A DNA stretch of 64,000 nt from Lantana camara (GCA_037501455.1 CM074857.1:106487501-106551500), one strand, 5' to 3'; numbered from the stretch's first letter, positions 23,595-35,840 are shown. Notes: a model not told the origin generated them from the letters alone. Translations and numbers: made by a program.

Positions 23595-25073
23595 TCAGGC
23601 ATTTCCATCTAGCGTCTGTGAACGAATGATGTAGAAGGCATTGACTTCCTGAGTAAAGCTTTACCCAAATAAATTAATCATGATGAAAAACACAGGAAAA
23701 TTCCTGTCTGGTATTAGAGCTCCGCCAAAATTATCTTTCATTCAAACTTCTGGAATGCAGGTTTCAAATTTTATATCTCAACCTACACTTATTGATTGAA
23801 TCATACTAAATTTTAGACACAAAACACAGATGGCAACAAAGCCAAGTAGAGGTAACACAGATGACTGTCACATACAACATATAATCGAAACTCAAATTAA
23901 TTCCATAAGTCATCGCACCCTAAAATCCAAACACTTGATGAAGATGTCAAAGCAAACATACCGTTCTGATAAAAGGTTGCTGGAAGAGCCAACCAAGAAA
24001 AGGTATCTTCTGCAGAAAAACAGCCAGTGTAGGCCAGAAGCCACTGCAAATAAATAATAAACACTATATAACTCTTTCCAAAACTGAGTTGAACCAAAGA
24101 GATTATCCAATACGCATAACCAGCATCAAACCTGAAGAGCACAACAAATCCGTATGTCTCAACAATCATTCCTATTATGGGCCATCCAATAACGACCACG
24201 AGAAAGCCAAAGCCAAATGAAACTGTCCCCTGCGGTCATTGTGACAACAAACAAATAAGTTACAAAAGAATAAGCAATGGGACCAGAAAATACTGATGGA
24301 GTCATACAAGCAAAAGAAACCTTTAGATTAGAACGTTTCATAAAGAACTGCAATGAAGACTTGACTCCAATGGTTAATATCACCCCCGAGACGAAGAGGA
24401 TCTGGTCAAGTAAAATGAGAGAGTGTTAATAAGATGAGAGAGGGAAAGTATTCAATATAAAACATTTGATCTCTTGTTTAAATTTTCCAATAATATTATA
24501 ATATACTTACATTTCCCATCGCAAGTAATCCCTTGTCGAAGAAGAAAATGATCCCCAAAATTGAGAAGAAAACTCCAAAACCCGTCAAACCAATTCCAAT
24601 TTCTGTTAAAATACCAAGGAAGAAAAATACTTTTATCAATCACGAAGAGATCTCTCCATGCTATTATGCTGTAAAGGCACTATTCCCATCAAATAGAGAG
24701 CATTTATACCATAACTGAAAGAAAATCCGTTCAATGATAAATACCAGAAACGAAAAATGTATGATTTAAACGGCAATTTGATGATATAAACCAAAACCAA
24801 ACCCAACATTGAATCTGTTATGACTTATATTCACTCATTCAGAATGAGCTGTGAAAATCATCCACAATCCTAAAAGCACTTTCCACGAATAACATTCACA
24901 AAGCACTCATAGTTTCTGTTAATGCCTCAATTCTAAACAGTCTTCATAAATACATACTCGCCCACAAACACGCTAAAAACAAAAACAAAATTGCCAGCAA
25001 TTAACGGAAGAAATATAGGAAATGTAATTGGAATTCACTTACTTTTCCGATCGTTCATCTCCCAGGACATCAT
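23595..25073 (-). CDS. GOT1: GOT1/SFT2-like vesicle transport protein
   Basis: Exons on the minus strand: 25073-25043, 24602-24511, 24401-24321, 24229-24132 and 24043-23962, plus a tentative terminal exon 23615-23595. All junctions are GT-AG. The joined protein starts MMSWEMNDRK and continues KIGIGLTGFGVFFSILGIIF, ILFVSGVILTIGVKSSLQFF, GTVSFGFGFLVVVIGWPIIG and SGFWPTLAVFLQKIPFLGWL. That is the four-helix GOT1 family, small Golgi membrane proteins acting in ER-Golgi vesicle fusion. Length is about 136 aa, near the family norm. The first five exons are confident. The last coding exon is not: the candidate gives only seven codons (TLDGNA then stop), and reading through the donor would instead add four residues. 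Confidence 0.8.
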
Positions 25074-25580
25074 TTTGCCGATTCAGATTCCAACACAAAC
25101 ACGCCGAGATTTATCAGCTCAAACTCCGACAGAAATCCCACACCACCTGCAAATTCTAATGATCACCGCAATCACACAGAGAATATTACTGAAGAATCAG
25201 TATTTAGAAATATAAAATCAAAACAAACACTCCAAAAGATACAAAATCAGAAAGATCCAGCAACATACCCAGCTCCAATCTCCTCAATAGAATGATTCAC
25301 ATATATCACATCCACATATACATGCATACATACACGCATATATATCGCAATAGAGAGAACATCGAACCTCGGATTGTACGTAATGAGTGGAGATTGAGGG
25401 TTGGCTATGGAGTTTCTACACTTTCAATTTCCACGAGAAGGAAGAAGAAGCTCTTGTTATCAGGTAACTGAGAATGAAAATTTACCGTAAAAGGGGAAAT
25501 TTTACTCATCGAAACAACAGCACCAAGTATGTAATGGGGCGATTAGGTGGGGCCTTTTGTTAATGGGCCGAACAAAATGG
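25074..25580 (-). promoter_or_regulatory. GOT1 5' UTR and promoter region
   Basis: Sequence upstream of the GOT1 ATG. The part from about 25374 to 25580 has a diverged copy at 35.58-35.84 kb in the same orientation. The transcription start cannot be placed by eye. Confidence 0.5.
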
Positions 25581-26635
25581 ATTTTTTATTCAAAATTTTA
25601 AATATTTTAAATTGTTATTTATATTTTCTAAAAAAAATTGGATTACTATTTATACCTTCTGAAAATTTTCAAATTATCATATCGGTCGGTCACTTAGGTG
25701 TTAACACGTGATATATTTTTTGTTAGAAACTGTTAATTTTTCTCCGAAAATAAATCACATTTTAACACCTAAATAACGGAGATAAATATTTGAAATTTTT
25801 TACAAAATATAAATAACATTCTTAAATATTTGAAAGTTCGAATAAAAATTAAAAAAACGATCACAATATAGGAAATAAGTTGTTTTTCATTATTAGTCGG
25901 TTGACTAATTAAGTATTTTCTAAAACAAATAGATGATTCTTTGTTTTTGATCTTTCAGAGTTTTCCCCCACCCAATTGAGTGAAGGACTAATCTCCCGGG
26001 GTAGCTGAAAGTGCTTATTGCGGGGACCTCTCCCAACATAGTTTTTTACATCCACAAGGTTCAAACCCGAGACCTTGCTTAAGTGAACTCAAGCCCCTAT
26101 CCACTTGAACCAACTTCAGTGATAAATATTTATACCTATAAAGAGATAATCACTTGTTTGAGTCCTATCGGAGTAATTGAAAAAATAATTCAATCACTAA
26201 AAGAGAGTTTACAAATTCTAACGAAGTGTTTTAATTATTCTATGTTATTTTCATTATAGTTGAGGAGTATTTGAAAAATAAAATTTTGTTTATTTTAAGC
26301 AAAAGTAACATATGTTGAAAAAATAGAAATAATCTATTATATCTCCTGACATACTTTTAGATTTTAGTTATAAATTTTTTATAAATAGCTACAATTTTAA
26401 ATTTTATTTGGACAATTCTATCCTGAATTCCTGATTAATGAAAAAAGATAATTAAAAAAGATGGACTAACCAAATTATGAATATATGATTTATGACAGTT
26501 ATTATAGTTTATATTAAAATCTATTTTTAGTTTCCACCTACCCAAAGTGATTCATGAGGCGATAACACACTCCACGTCACCACAAACACATATAAAACCC
26601 ACGCGCCACCACCTCCAATATCATTCCCACCAAAA
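25581..26635. other. Intergenic region between divergent GOT1 and BAHD genes
   Basis: AT-rich DNA holding a SINE (about 25955-26125). A TATA-like CATATAAAACCC at about 26588-26599 lies some 45 bp before the BAHD ATG. Confidence 0.5.
25955..26125 (-). mobile_element. tRNA-derived SINE (minus orientation)
   Basis: On the minus strand an A-box-like TTGGTTCAAGTGG (about 26115-26103) is followed about 35 bp later by a B box GGGTTTGAACC (26068-26058), the internal RNA polymerase III promoter pattern of plant SINEs. The body continues through GGTCCCCGC and CTACCCCGGGAG to a GGGTGGGGGAAAA tail. No coding capacity. Exact ends and target duplications were not resolved. Confidence 0.6.
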
Positions 26636-28884
26636 ATGCCGGTCGAAATCCAACAAACCGCCGTGATCCGCCCCCTCCAACCACCATTCGACGCCGATCA
26701 CCGCCTCTCTCTCTCCCACATCGACACCGATCGCAACCACCTCGTCACTCTCCGCTACCTCCGCGTCTACTCCAACACCACCCACCACCAAACTTCAGAC
26801 CCCTTCCTCGTCATCACCTCCGCCCTCTCCGCCGCCCTCCTCCATTACTACCCCTTCGCCGGAACCCTCCTCCGCCGCGACTCCGACGGCCGCCTCGAGC
26901 TGCATTGCCGCCGCGGCGACGGAATTCCGGTGGTTAACGCCGTCGTCGCCTCTCCCCTGAGCCTCGTGAACTACCTCGATGGAGACATAGACGAAAGCTT
27001 CGCAGAGAAGCTGGTACCCGACCCGGATCCGGATCAAGACCCGATCCGACCCATGACGTTGCAGGTGACCAAATTTGGGTGTGGTGGGTTTGTTCTGGGC
27101 GCTGCAGTACACCATGCGATATGTGATGGTCTTGGAGCGACTTTGTTCTTCAACGCCATAGCTGAGTTGACTCGTGATTCGGGTCGGATAATTGTTGACC
27201 CGGTTTGGGATCGAACTGAGCTACTTGGGCCTAGAAACCCGACCCGATTGGGGTTTCCAATTGAGAAGCTCTTGACTTTGGACCCGGATTTTGAGCCTTA
27301 TGCGGGTTCGGGCAAACGGGTTGTGAGGGAGTGCTGTGATGTGAAGGAAGAGTGGGTGGAACAGCTCAAGGGAGTGATATATAAGCAATCCGGGTTGAAA
27401 TGTACAACTTTTGAAGCATTGGGTGCATTTATATGGAGAGCTAGGTAAGGATATTTATCGAGTTTTTGTTTTTTTGCTCGGTTACGCATTGTGATATGCT
27501 TAATTAGCGCTTCGAACCCTACAAGTTACGGCTATTTTGTTGTCTCAAAACAAAACTTATGATTTTATTAAATTAGTATTCAAAACCCTACAATTATTTC
27601 GTTGTCTCGACCGTACATTTTTTAGTATTAATTTATGGCTAATTTAATACGCTTTGAGACATTTTAAATTATAAAGTTCAGAATGCTAATTAGATATATC
27701 ATAGGATTTTTGGTGCAATAAACTCGATTTTTATCCGAAGTCATATCATAAAACTTGGTTCAATTTTTGCATGAGATCTTATATTTGTGTTTTGATTATG
27801 TGTCATGGATGGAGAATTTCAAAGTCAAATTTGGTTCAATGCTATTCCAAGTTTCCAACCAATCAGATGACAAACTATCATACTGTATAATCGACAACTC
27901 TTTTTAAAATTTTTAGTAATCATTCAACAAATTTTAAATTTAAATAATCGTGCTTTATTGTAATAGTTTAGTCGAGTCAGATTCGAGTTTGAATTACCTA
28001 AAACGTAGTACACTTTATGGTTGGTGTTAATTTTGTGAAACACTAAAGTCATATGATGGAAGAAAATTTTAGTTCAAAGCTAGTTCAACTGAATTCCAAC
28101 CAATTATTAGATAAAGTGTATTATACTTGGTTATTCAACTCGTTGATAAAATTTCTAAGGATAAATAAGTGTAAAACACCCACATTTTTAGTGATTGGAT
28201 TGCGTCGGCATTGATTTGGATTGACCGAGTTAGGTCGGAATTAAAATTAGTGTACAATTGATTGAAGTAATCCAATTGATATGTTGATGATGATTGTATT
28301 CTTTTGAATTTTCTTTACTATCCAATGTTTTAGTGATAAATCTCTGGTACTTGTGGCACAGGACGAAAGCCTGCCAAGTCCCTGCCGATGAGAAAGTCAC
28401 GTTTGCGTATTCCATCAACATTAGAAAGATAGTTAATCCACCACTCCCCGCCGGCTACTGGGGCAACGGCTGCGTGCCAATGTACATCCATCTCTCCGCC
28501 GCAGAGGTGGTGGCGCAGCCCATCTGGAAAACCGCCGCTTCCATCAAGGAAAGCAAGGATAACGCCACCTCGGATTACGTCTCCTCTTATATCGACTTTC
28601 AGGAGATGCACTACAAGGAAGGGATCAGCGGTGGCAGGAGGGTGAGTGGGTTCACGGACTGGCGGCACTTGGGCCATTCCACGGTGGACTTTGGGTGGGG
28701 CGGTCCCGTCGCGGTGGTGCCACTGTCGCGCCGCCTGCTGGGAAGCGTGGAGCCTTGCTTTTTCTTGCCGGGAAAAGAGGGGCTGAAGGTGGTGGTGCAT
28801 TTGGAGGAGGACGTGATTGTGGCTTTCGGGGGAGAAATGGATGAGTTGGGAAAGATGGAGAATGGATTGGTGTCTGCAATTTGA
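26636..28884 (+). CDS. BAHD acyltransferase (spermidine/alcohol hydroxycinnamoyl-transferase-like)
   Basis: Two exons, 26636-27444 and 28362-28884 (GT-AG, phase 2), give a 443-aa protein, the usual BAHD length. The catalytic HXXXD motif is HAICD (H160 to D164), and the structural DFGWG motif is at residues 379-383. BAHD enzymes transfer acyl groups from CoA thioesters to alcohols or amines in the cytosol. Stretches such as LHYYPFAGTLLRRDSDGRL and LQVTKFGCGGFVLG resemble spermidine coumaroyl-CoA acyltransferase and related clade members, but the acceptor cannot be assigned from sequence. Exon 1 is markedly GC-rich against its AT-rich surroundings. The single intron (917 bp) contains a fold-back MITE. 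It is divergent from GOT1 and convergent with NPF-2. No lesion is seen. Confidence 0.88.
27458..27727. mobile_element. Fold-back MITE in the BAHD intron
   Basis: Arms carrying TTAATTAGCGCTTCGAACCC and, inverted, GAATGCTAATTAGATATATC flank a short centre. Words such as TTGTCTCAAA and TTTGAGACATTTTAAAT match the MITE in NPF-1 intron 1, so it is the same family but more diverged. Confidence 0.6.
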
Positions 28885-29262
28885 TGGAGATGATTGTTTT
28901 CAAGACTGCTTTCAAACTTTGAAGCCTCAATACACTTATTTTTTGGACTACATTGATATTATTCTCACAAAATAAAGAACTTAGGTATTTGTTCTTGTGC
29001 TAACTATTGCAGTATAAACTAAAGGAATTTTCAGTTTACAACCACAGCCAATTTTCACACAGAAAAGAAGTTATGATTGCAAACTATATGACTTCCTCAT
29101 TGCACCAAAGTCCAAATAACAGTATCTTAAGGCTTTGAATTCGAAAGGAAACAACAACGACATTGACAGATTAAGCATCCGACTCAAGAAGAGCTAAGAA
29201 ATTGAAAATGAGGATGGAAAACGAACAAATTACAATCAAACCCTTTTGCAGGTGGAGTAACT
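28885..29262. other. Short intergenic region between convergent BAHD and NPF-2
   Basis: About 380 bp with no ORF of interest; it presumably holds both 3' UTRs. Confidence 0.5.
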
Positions 29263-32200
29263 TCAACTCATCGTGTACACACGTCTGTATATTCCCCCGG
29301 ATGAAGGATGCTGCAGAAATGGTGACGGGCCTGAAGGCGGAAATGATGATGATGGCTGAAATGATGCTTTAAGAATAACAGGATCCTCTGTTTCTGCAGT
29401 TTGTTGACCTCTTCCTGGGCTCAACAAAGGAAGGGTGTTTTGTGATTCTGTGATAGTCTCAAGAAGACCTACTGTTTCTATATCGACCTGATCTTCTGCA
29501 AGAAATTTCTCATTGCCATATGAGTAAGCAGCAACGAACACGTAGATGATCAAATTTGCTGAACTTAAGAATACCAAGACGATGTAATACTTGTCCAGAT
29601 GACTCGAATATATATCATGCGTGAACCATTTTCCAAGTATGATAACAGAAAGAGCACTCAGAAACTTCCCAATGCCTAAAACACATTCTCCAAAGGGCGA
29701 GTCATATCGAGTCAAGGACTTAGGAACCTGAGAATCGAAGAAATTCTTAAGCCCGCGTACGGAGAGCCCTTCCATGGTTCCCAGTAATAAAAACTGTGGA
29801 ACTAGTACAAAGATACTCATATGTCTCTCCGGATGAACTCGTATTTTCTTGGCAACTGCCCAGGCGGTGATACAGCAGAGCACACAACATGTCATTCCAA
29901 TCCCAATTCTCACAAGCATCATCTTTTGTACGATGTTCTTCTTTCGCTCGGAAAGCCTTTCAAGATATCTGTCACATTTTTTGCCAACATTAGTCTTGAC
30001 AAATCCCTTCAAACCAATGAAAACTAGCAGGGGAAAATTATGGTTGATATTGATGGCTTGTTGAAGAAAGAAAGTGCTCCCCGTGGCGACAACCATGCTA
30101 AATGCGAGGAAAGTTGCCCACATGGGAATCATCTTCAACAAGAATTTCACTCCGGTCACTTGTTCGACACTGCAAATGTTGCTGTTGATTGTGTCTTCTC
30201 CTTCTTGTACCACAATTGCAGCCTTGTCTAACCACCTGCCATTCAGTCAATCATTATATCAAACGAAAGAACTCAAGAAGTGACGACCAAACTTTTATTC
30301 CATTTTACTATACAACAAACACAACCCTTGTGAATTCAATATATTACAGCGGCCCCCCAAGGATGCATCAGTAATTTATCAAATAACAGTCGTACTTTTG
30401 AAGGGGTGTATGTGTAATTATTAATTGGCCCTAAAAACGAAAGTTCCATATGTTTACACTGTGTAAACTGTAAACCGTTGCAAAAAACAATTGATGGACA
30501 TAGCATAGAATGACATCGGATTTCATATTTCAATTATGTGTTTCATATCTTATTTCACTCACCTCAAACGCTAAATGTATTAATAGACGATTGAAATCAG
30601 AAGACATATAATCTTTTGAATTTTTTTCCATATCATAATCTTTACTTATTTAATCTCAACAGTCTACCAATACACGTGACGTGTGTACTAATATGAAATA
30701 AGAGATAGAAACATAAAATTGAAACAGGGGATACAGAGTCAGCACAAAATATGAATCAACAAACCTCAACCACGGCACATGCGGCAAAATCTCCACAAGA
30801 CTAGTTGAGTTTTGGAATAGCTGCTCTGGAGTCTCTGGATATTCCAAATTTATCTTAGTTAGGGCCCTAAATATCACAGATGCAACATCGCTGAGAGCGC
30901 TGCCAGTTGGATTTGTAAAGCTGTAGAATCTGGCACCCAACAAGAACCATACAAATGCAACATCCATTACAATTGCTGATACCATCGCAAGCAGCACGAA
31001 CGATTTAACTAGAAAAGTCAATAGCATAACAACAATGCTGGCGAGGTAAAACATGGCCATCCACCAGAATTTGCAGCGTTTCTTCGCTCTTTCTTCCTCC
31101 TCTTTTGTGGTCGGGCGCTGATCCAATGCCGATACTTGATCTCCGAGAAACGCTTCTAATGTCACACTTTTTGCTGCTTGGGATCAGCCCCGGTGTAGTG
31201 TAAAGCAATCTATGGTCAACAAATATTTCTTTATGACGGGCCGCAGTGTAATATATCCATAATCCCTGCAAAAGCATTAAGTTGCAGAAGCAATATCAGA
31301 TGATTCATGAAACTTAAATTAAATTTTGAACTTCTTGTTAAAGTTAACACCCTCCGTACAAAATCTATATTAGCTATTTGCGCTTCATCACAATTATTAC
31401 CTGATATCTCTAGTTTACACTTTACCCTTGTCGATTAAACCCTTTTCTTTTTATAAGATTCGAACCCAAATCATTCCTCGGTTAAACCCTTTTTGTTCCT
31501 TCCTTATTTTCACTTTTCTTTTCTCCTTTTCTCCCCTTTTTTACTTTCCCCACCAAATCCCACCATGGCCACCTCCACCTCCAACCCAGCAAACTCACGC
31601 CACCCTCGCCGTCCCCTAACCCCAACTTCAAACTGTATATCAGCATTTAGCTCAAGATTGCAACTTTTATGTCGTCGATTTCATGTGATTCTTAGAGAGA
31701 AAAAGAGCAAATGTATTGAGAAAGAAGAAAATTCAAGATTGTAATGGAGGAGACGGTCAGCCAAGTACCACAACCGAAATGCTATGTGGGTCTAGCTTAT
31801 TAACTCGACCTAACCTAACACTGGGGTAAAGGACGATGCAAATAGCTCAAACAAATGTCCATTTCAGCTTACCGAAATGTAAAGGGTGGTGGACGAAACC
31901 ACCATGAAGTAGAGGCCCGTGTAGGCGTCGGCGACAAAAGCAAAGAAGATCTGGAAAACTGCGAGAGTTCCTTCATATAAATTCACAATCGTTGCAGCTT
32001 TTGCCTCATCGGTGTTCTTCCACTCGTTGGTGAGATGAGTGACCAAGGTAGTGAATAGTGAAAGATCCACAAACCTATGGCTGAATACCAGACCTATGTA
32101 TATATACATACAAACACACATAATGCAGTTCGTCAGGAAATGGAAGACTAATCGTGTGATAATTAAGCACAATATTATAACACAGTACAGTACCTATGGT

Positions 32201-32269
32201 GAAAATGATTGCCTTGGAGAAGACAACATTGTATCGAAACTTGTCCGAACACCATGCAACAATCCTCAT
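29263..32269 (-). pseudogene. NPF-2: NRT1/PTR-family transporter gene with an exon 3 frameshift
   Basis: Minus-strand exons: 32269-32194, 32093-31873, 31265-30765 and 30235-29263, with GT-AG junctions and the same architecture as NPF-3. Exon 1 begins MRIVAWCSDKFRYNVVFSKA; exon 2 has RFVDLSLFTTLVTHLT; exon 4 begins WLDKAAIVVQEG. Exon 3 starts in one frame (GLWIYYTAARHKE) but its remainder (AAKSVTLEAFLGDQ onward) is in another. Against NPF-3, eight bases are missing near 31177, within the stretch encoding ITLSQ. Exon 3 length is 501 bp (0 mod 3), where the family plan needs 2 mod 3, so the frame cannot be restored by the other exons. The protein would be cut after about 130 residues. Intron 2 contains an unrelated plus-strand ORF. 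The first-helix region lacks ExxER. Confidence 0.75.
31428..31744 (+). other. Gene-like ORF antisense within NPF-2 intron 2
   Basis: A pyrimidine-rich leader (31490-31560) leads to CCCACCATGG, a good plant start context at 31565, then codons for MATSTSNPANSRHPRRPL and a stretch ending in KKSKCIEKEENSRL (stop at 31742-31744). It is 59 codons from that ATG. The Thr/Ser/Pro/Arg-rich start resembles an organelle-targeted first exon. It might be a captured gene fragment. I do not recognise it, and no downstream exon was found. Confidence 0.25.
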
Positions 32270-32483
32270 AGCTGCAAGATAATTGTTTCGAACCCCTTAA
32301 AACAAGAAATTAGGCAAACACGTATAGATATATAGAGATATATATATATATATATACTTCATCTCCAATTTTCTGAGACGTGTTGATCAATCTTTGTCCC
32401 TCTTGTTATTGTTTATTTTATTAACCACCCTTTAAAGTTTCAGATATTACAATTGAACCAATATTAGTCATTTTATATATTTT

Positions 32484-32790
32484 GGGGTTAATCTTTGTTT
32501 GCACCCCAAACTTTGGGAAATTTTACATTTTAGTACTTAACATTTGAAATTTTATATTTTAGTACTCAACCTTTCAATTTTGTTGCATTTAAGTGCTCCC
32601 AATCAATAAGAAAATGGCACGTCTATCCAACAGACCAATAAGAAAATGACACGTCTGATATTGAACACTTAAGTACAACAAAATTCAAATGTTGGGTACT
32701 AAAGCGTAAAAATTCAATGATTGGATACTAAAGTACAAAACACCCCAAACATTGAGTTGCCAAAAAAGATTAATCCTATATTTTGTTCCT
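32484..32790. mobile_element. Fold-back MITE, about 300 bp
   Basis: The left end GGGGTTAATCTTTGTTTGCACCCC is an imperfect inverted match of the right end (CACCCCAAACATTGAGTTGCC then AAAAAAGATTAATCC). Inner arms also pair (TTTTAGTACTTAACATTTG with CAAATGTTGGGTACTAAAG). In the centre AATAAGAAAATGRCACGTCT occurs twice directly. No coding capacity. Confidence 0.6.
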
Positions 32791-35573
32791 TCCAAAAATT
32801 ATAAATCACATCAATTAAATTTTTTGTTAAATTTAGGTCACGTAATAGATTTTGGAATTTGAAATTTTCTGTTTTACCCATATCTACAATTTAGGCTAAA
32901 TTTTATATAAAAAAAAAGCCCCCATTAGGATAGTAGTAAAATGAAAAATTCGAATCTCAAAATCTATAATATCACCCTAGTTTTGATAAAATACTAATCT
33001 AATATAGCTTATAGTTTTTAAAAGAGTCCAAAATATAATAAAACAACTAATAGAGATTCAATTATAATATGTAAATTTTAAAGAACGTTAAATATAATTC
33101 ACCTTTATTTTTGTGAGAAATCAGACTTGAGTCACTTTCACTTGTTTCACAGGACCCACAAGTCCACAACTACACGCCTACGCGGTAGCCAGTACGACTA
33201 CATATTTTCACTATTCTAATTTCTAACACGTCTTCGCTACAAGATAAATTACTAACAATTTTTTTATTATAATAGTTTATGACCTATTTAGGAGTAAATG
33301 TAAACTTACAAAAAAAAAACATATTAATTACAAAAATATTACTACTAACATCTTCATAGAAGCTCTACATTCTTTTTTAATTTATTATTCAAACACTTGT
33401 ATTAAAAAAAGACGCAACAAGCGTCTTAACTCTTATAGATGTAAAAGCTTATAAAAAATTTCAAATAAGCTTAGCCAAATACACTTTGTACACAATTTAG
33501 ATATTGTATTAATTTGAATATCGAACAATATTTTTTTGAAAAATCACTCAATGTATGTAGGATAGTGTACTAACTTGAACAACGAAAAATTTTTATTGAG
33601 AAGTCTTTTAGCGTGTCTTCCAATGATACATTCTTGTATTTAGATTTTTATACATTTGTTGGTACAAACTCTCCGATATTGTAGTATCTACTAGACATTT
33701 TTTGAGGCCAACTCTTAGGTGGCATCTTTTTCTAACTTAATATAGCATTCGTACCAGTGCTATCTGGACGTAGATTTCACTCCATGAAGGACGACCAACA
33801 ACACAAAAAGGGTCTATGTATTTTGCTTTTACCTCGATTTTGGTATATAAAAGAAAAAATTATCATTTTAAAAGGAAAAGAGGTAATTTTATAACCATCT
33901 ACGTAATAGTTTTTTCACTCTTATATTAAAAATATATATAGCAAAATGTTTTTGTAAAAACAATTACGAATTTTTACTATAAGGTTGACGTTAGACTTTT
34001 CCTTTCTCCTCTAGCCCTTGAAAAGAAAGATTGCTGCGATCCCAGGAAATTTCTTCCACCAACGACACACTACTTCGAAGCAGGAGCTATAGGGATAAAG
34101 CCTAAATTAAAGGTATAATTAAATAATCCTTTATGCGTTATTTCTTTTGAAAATTAAAAAATTGATGTTATAAGTTATTTTATTAATCACGTGTGAGTGA
34201 TGATATTTTCATAGGATTTTTTTCTTTTAAAAATGTTGGATGTTTAATTCACGAAAATTTCTATAAATATCATTTTACTATATCACACCTTAGCGAATAC
34301 TATATCAAATATACTTCCTACGTGAAAAAAAAAAAACAGAAATTCCGTGCGCATCGATGTGAGTCGATATCATCATAGTGTTCGTTTTCATGCATTACAC
34401 ATTTATACTTAGACACATGGGATTCCAAAATTTTAAGACTTCAAACCTAATAACATTTTTTCAAGAAATTATCAATTTTCCTGAAGTAGAAATCCTTGCA
34501 TGACAAGCTTTAAACAAGCACTTGGAACAAAAGCTTGTGTTTGAAATTCAAAAGCATAGTCATGGAACAGAAAGGAGACGCAAAACGACATCGTTCTACA
34601 CTAAGAAACACACAGACATAGAATAGAAATAATTTAGACCGGCCGTAAATGTATTATTTGTATAATGTGAGGGTAGCAATACGTAGAATTCATATTCGTG
34701 AGGGCAAAAATAATTATATTTTAAGGGCATGAATCATAAGGTACATTCCTTGTGCCTCTAATAAAATGACGCCAGTAAAATAAACATATTTTTCAGGAGA
34801 AAGTAAAAAAACAGTAAAACCCTAGCACGCACTTTTGTAAAGAGTTTGTCTTATTGTCGCTTTCTCTTAAATCTTAATCTATATTCTACTCCAGGGCTCT
34901 TTTTGTGCGGCTTTTTGTTTGGAAAGTAGATGAAAGGTTGGAAATTAGAATGGACTTCAATTTCATTATTTTCGGAAAAGAATAGATAAACTCGTCAATA
35001 TTTTTATAATTAGTAAGATGGGTTTTGTAGGTTGGTATGGATGTAATGATGAAGGATTAACGCTTTTAGAAAAATAATACATAAGTCCTAATGGCTTAGA
35101 AAGAGAAATTAGAAAATATTTTTAGTGCAGCTTTCTTTTAAAATAATAGACGAGGAGAATTCAAGCCTAAAGGAAGGATTCTGATTGGTTTGTCATAGAA
35201 GAATAGACAAGCGGAATTAAAGGGAAGGTTTAGTTGGAATTTGGAAATGTTTTCCACTTCACATTCAAATGCAAAGTTAGTACATATATTTATTACTTAT
35301 GTTTTAAAATCCAGACCTTGACTTCTAAAAGGAAGCTTTAATGGTGATTGGTATGATTATCAATAAAAACAAATAAAATTCATAAGTCTTGCATCGGATA
35401 TTGTTCTCATGGGTCCACATAGTATTTATTAGTTTTAAATTTTTTTTCGGCTCGCCATAATTTTTAAAAGGAGAAAGATTTTATGTGTTGTTTTACTCTA
35501 GACAAGATTGACAATTATATTGTTTTATTTATATTTTGAACAAATCTTTTATTATGTTGCGTTGAGATTATCG
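32791..35573. other. Long AT-rich intergenic region
   Basis: About 2.8 kb without a supported gene. The short ORFs lack coding character. A phrase of the form GTTCATTATTTGTATAATGTGAGG near 34650 resembles one near 43270, suggesting shared repeat sequence, but no boundaries could be set. Confidence 0.4.
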
Positions 35574-35840
35574 TATTGTAATTTGTACATAATGAGCAGA
35601 GATCGAAGGTTGGCTATGGAGTTTTTACAGTTTCAACGTCCACGAGAAGGAAGAAGAAGGCTCTTGTAATCAGCTATGAGCCAACTGGGAATGGAAATTT
35701 ACTGTAAAAGGGAAAAGTTTTACTCACAGGCCACAGCGCCAAGTAAATAATATAACGGTTCCACCAAAAACAAAAAAATAATATAATGGGCAGAGTGGGT
35801 TGGGCCTTTTGTTACCGGGCCGATCGAAATGGGCCTTTCA
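35574..35840 (-). pseudogene. Diverged duplicate of the GOT1 upstream region
   Basis: This stretch aligns with 25374-25580 in the same orientation over about 200 bp. It includes GGTTGGCTATGGAGTTT, CCACGAGAAGGAAGAAGAAG and GGGCCTTTTGTTA, roughly 80-85% identical by eye. In the intact locus that sequence is the GOT1 leader and promoter. No GOT1 exon follows, so this is a remnant of a duplicated GOT1 5' end. It has a 30-bp A-rich insertion relative to the original. Confidence 0.7.

Noticed and set aside
26058..26120. A tRNA gene suggested by the A and B boxes
   Set aside because: The sequence does not fold into a complete cloverleaf and continues into a SINE body.
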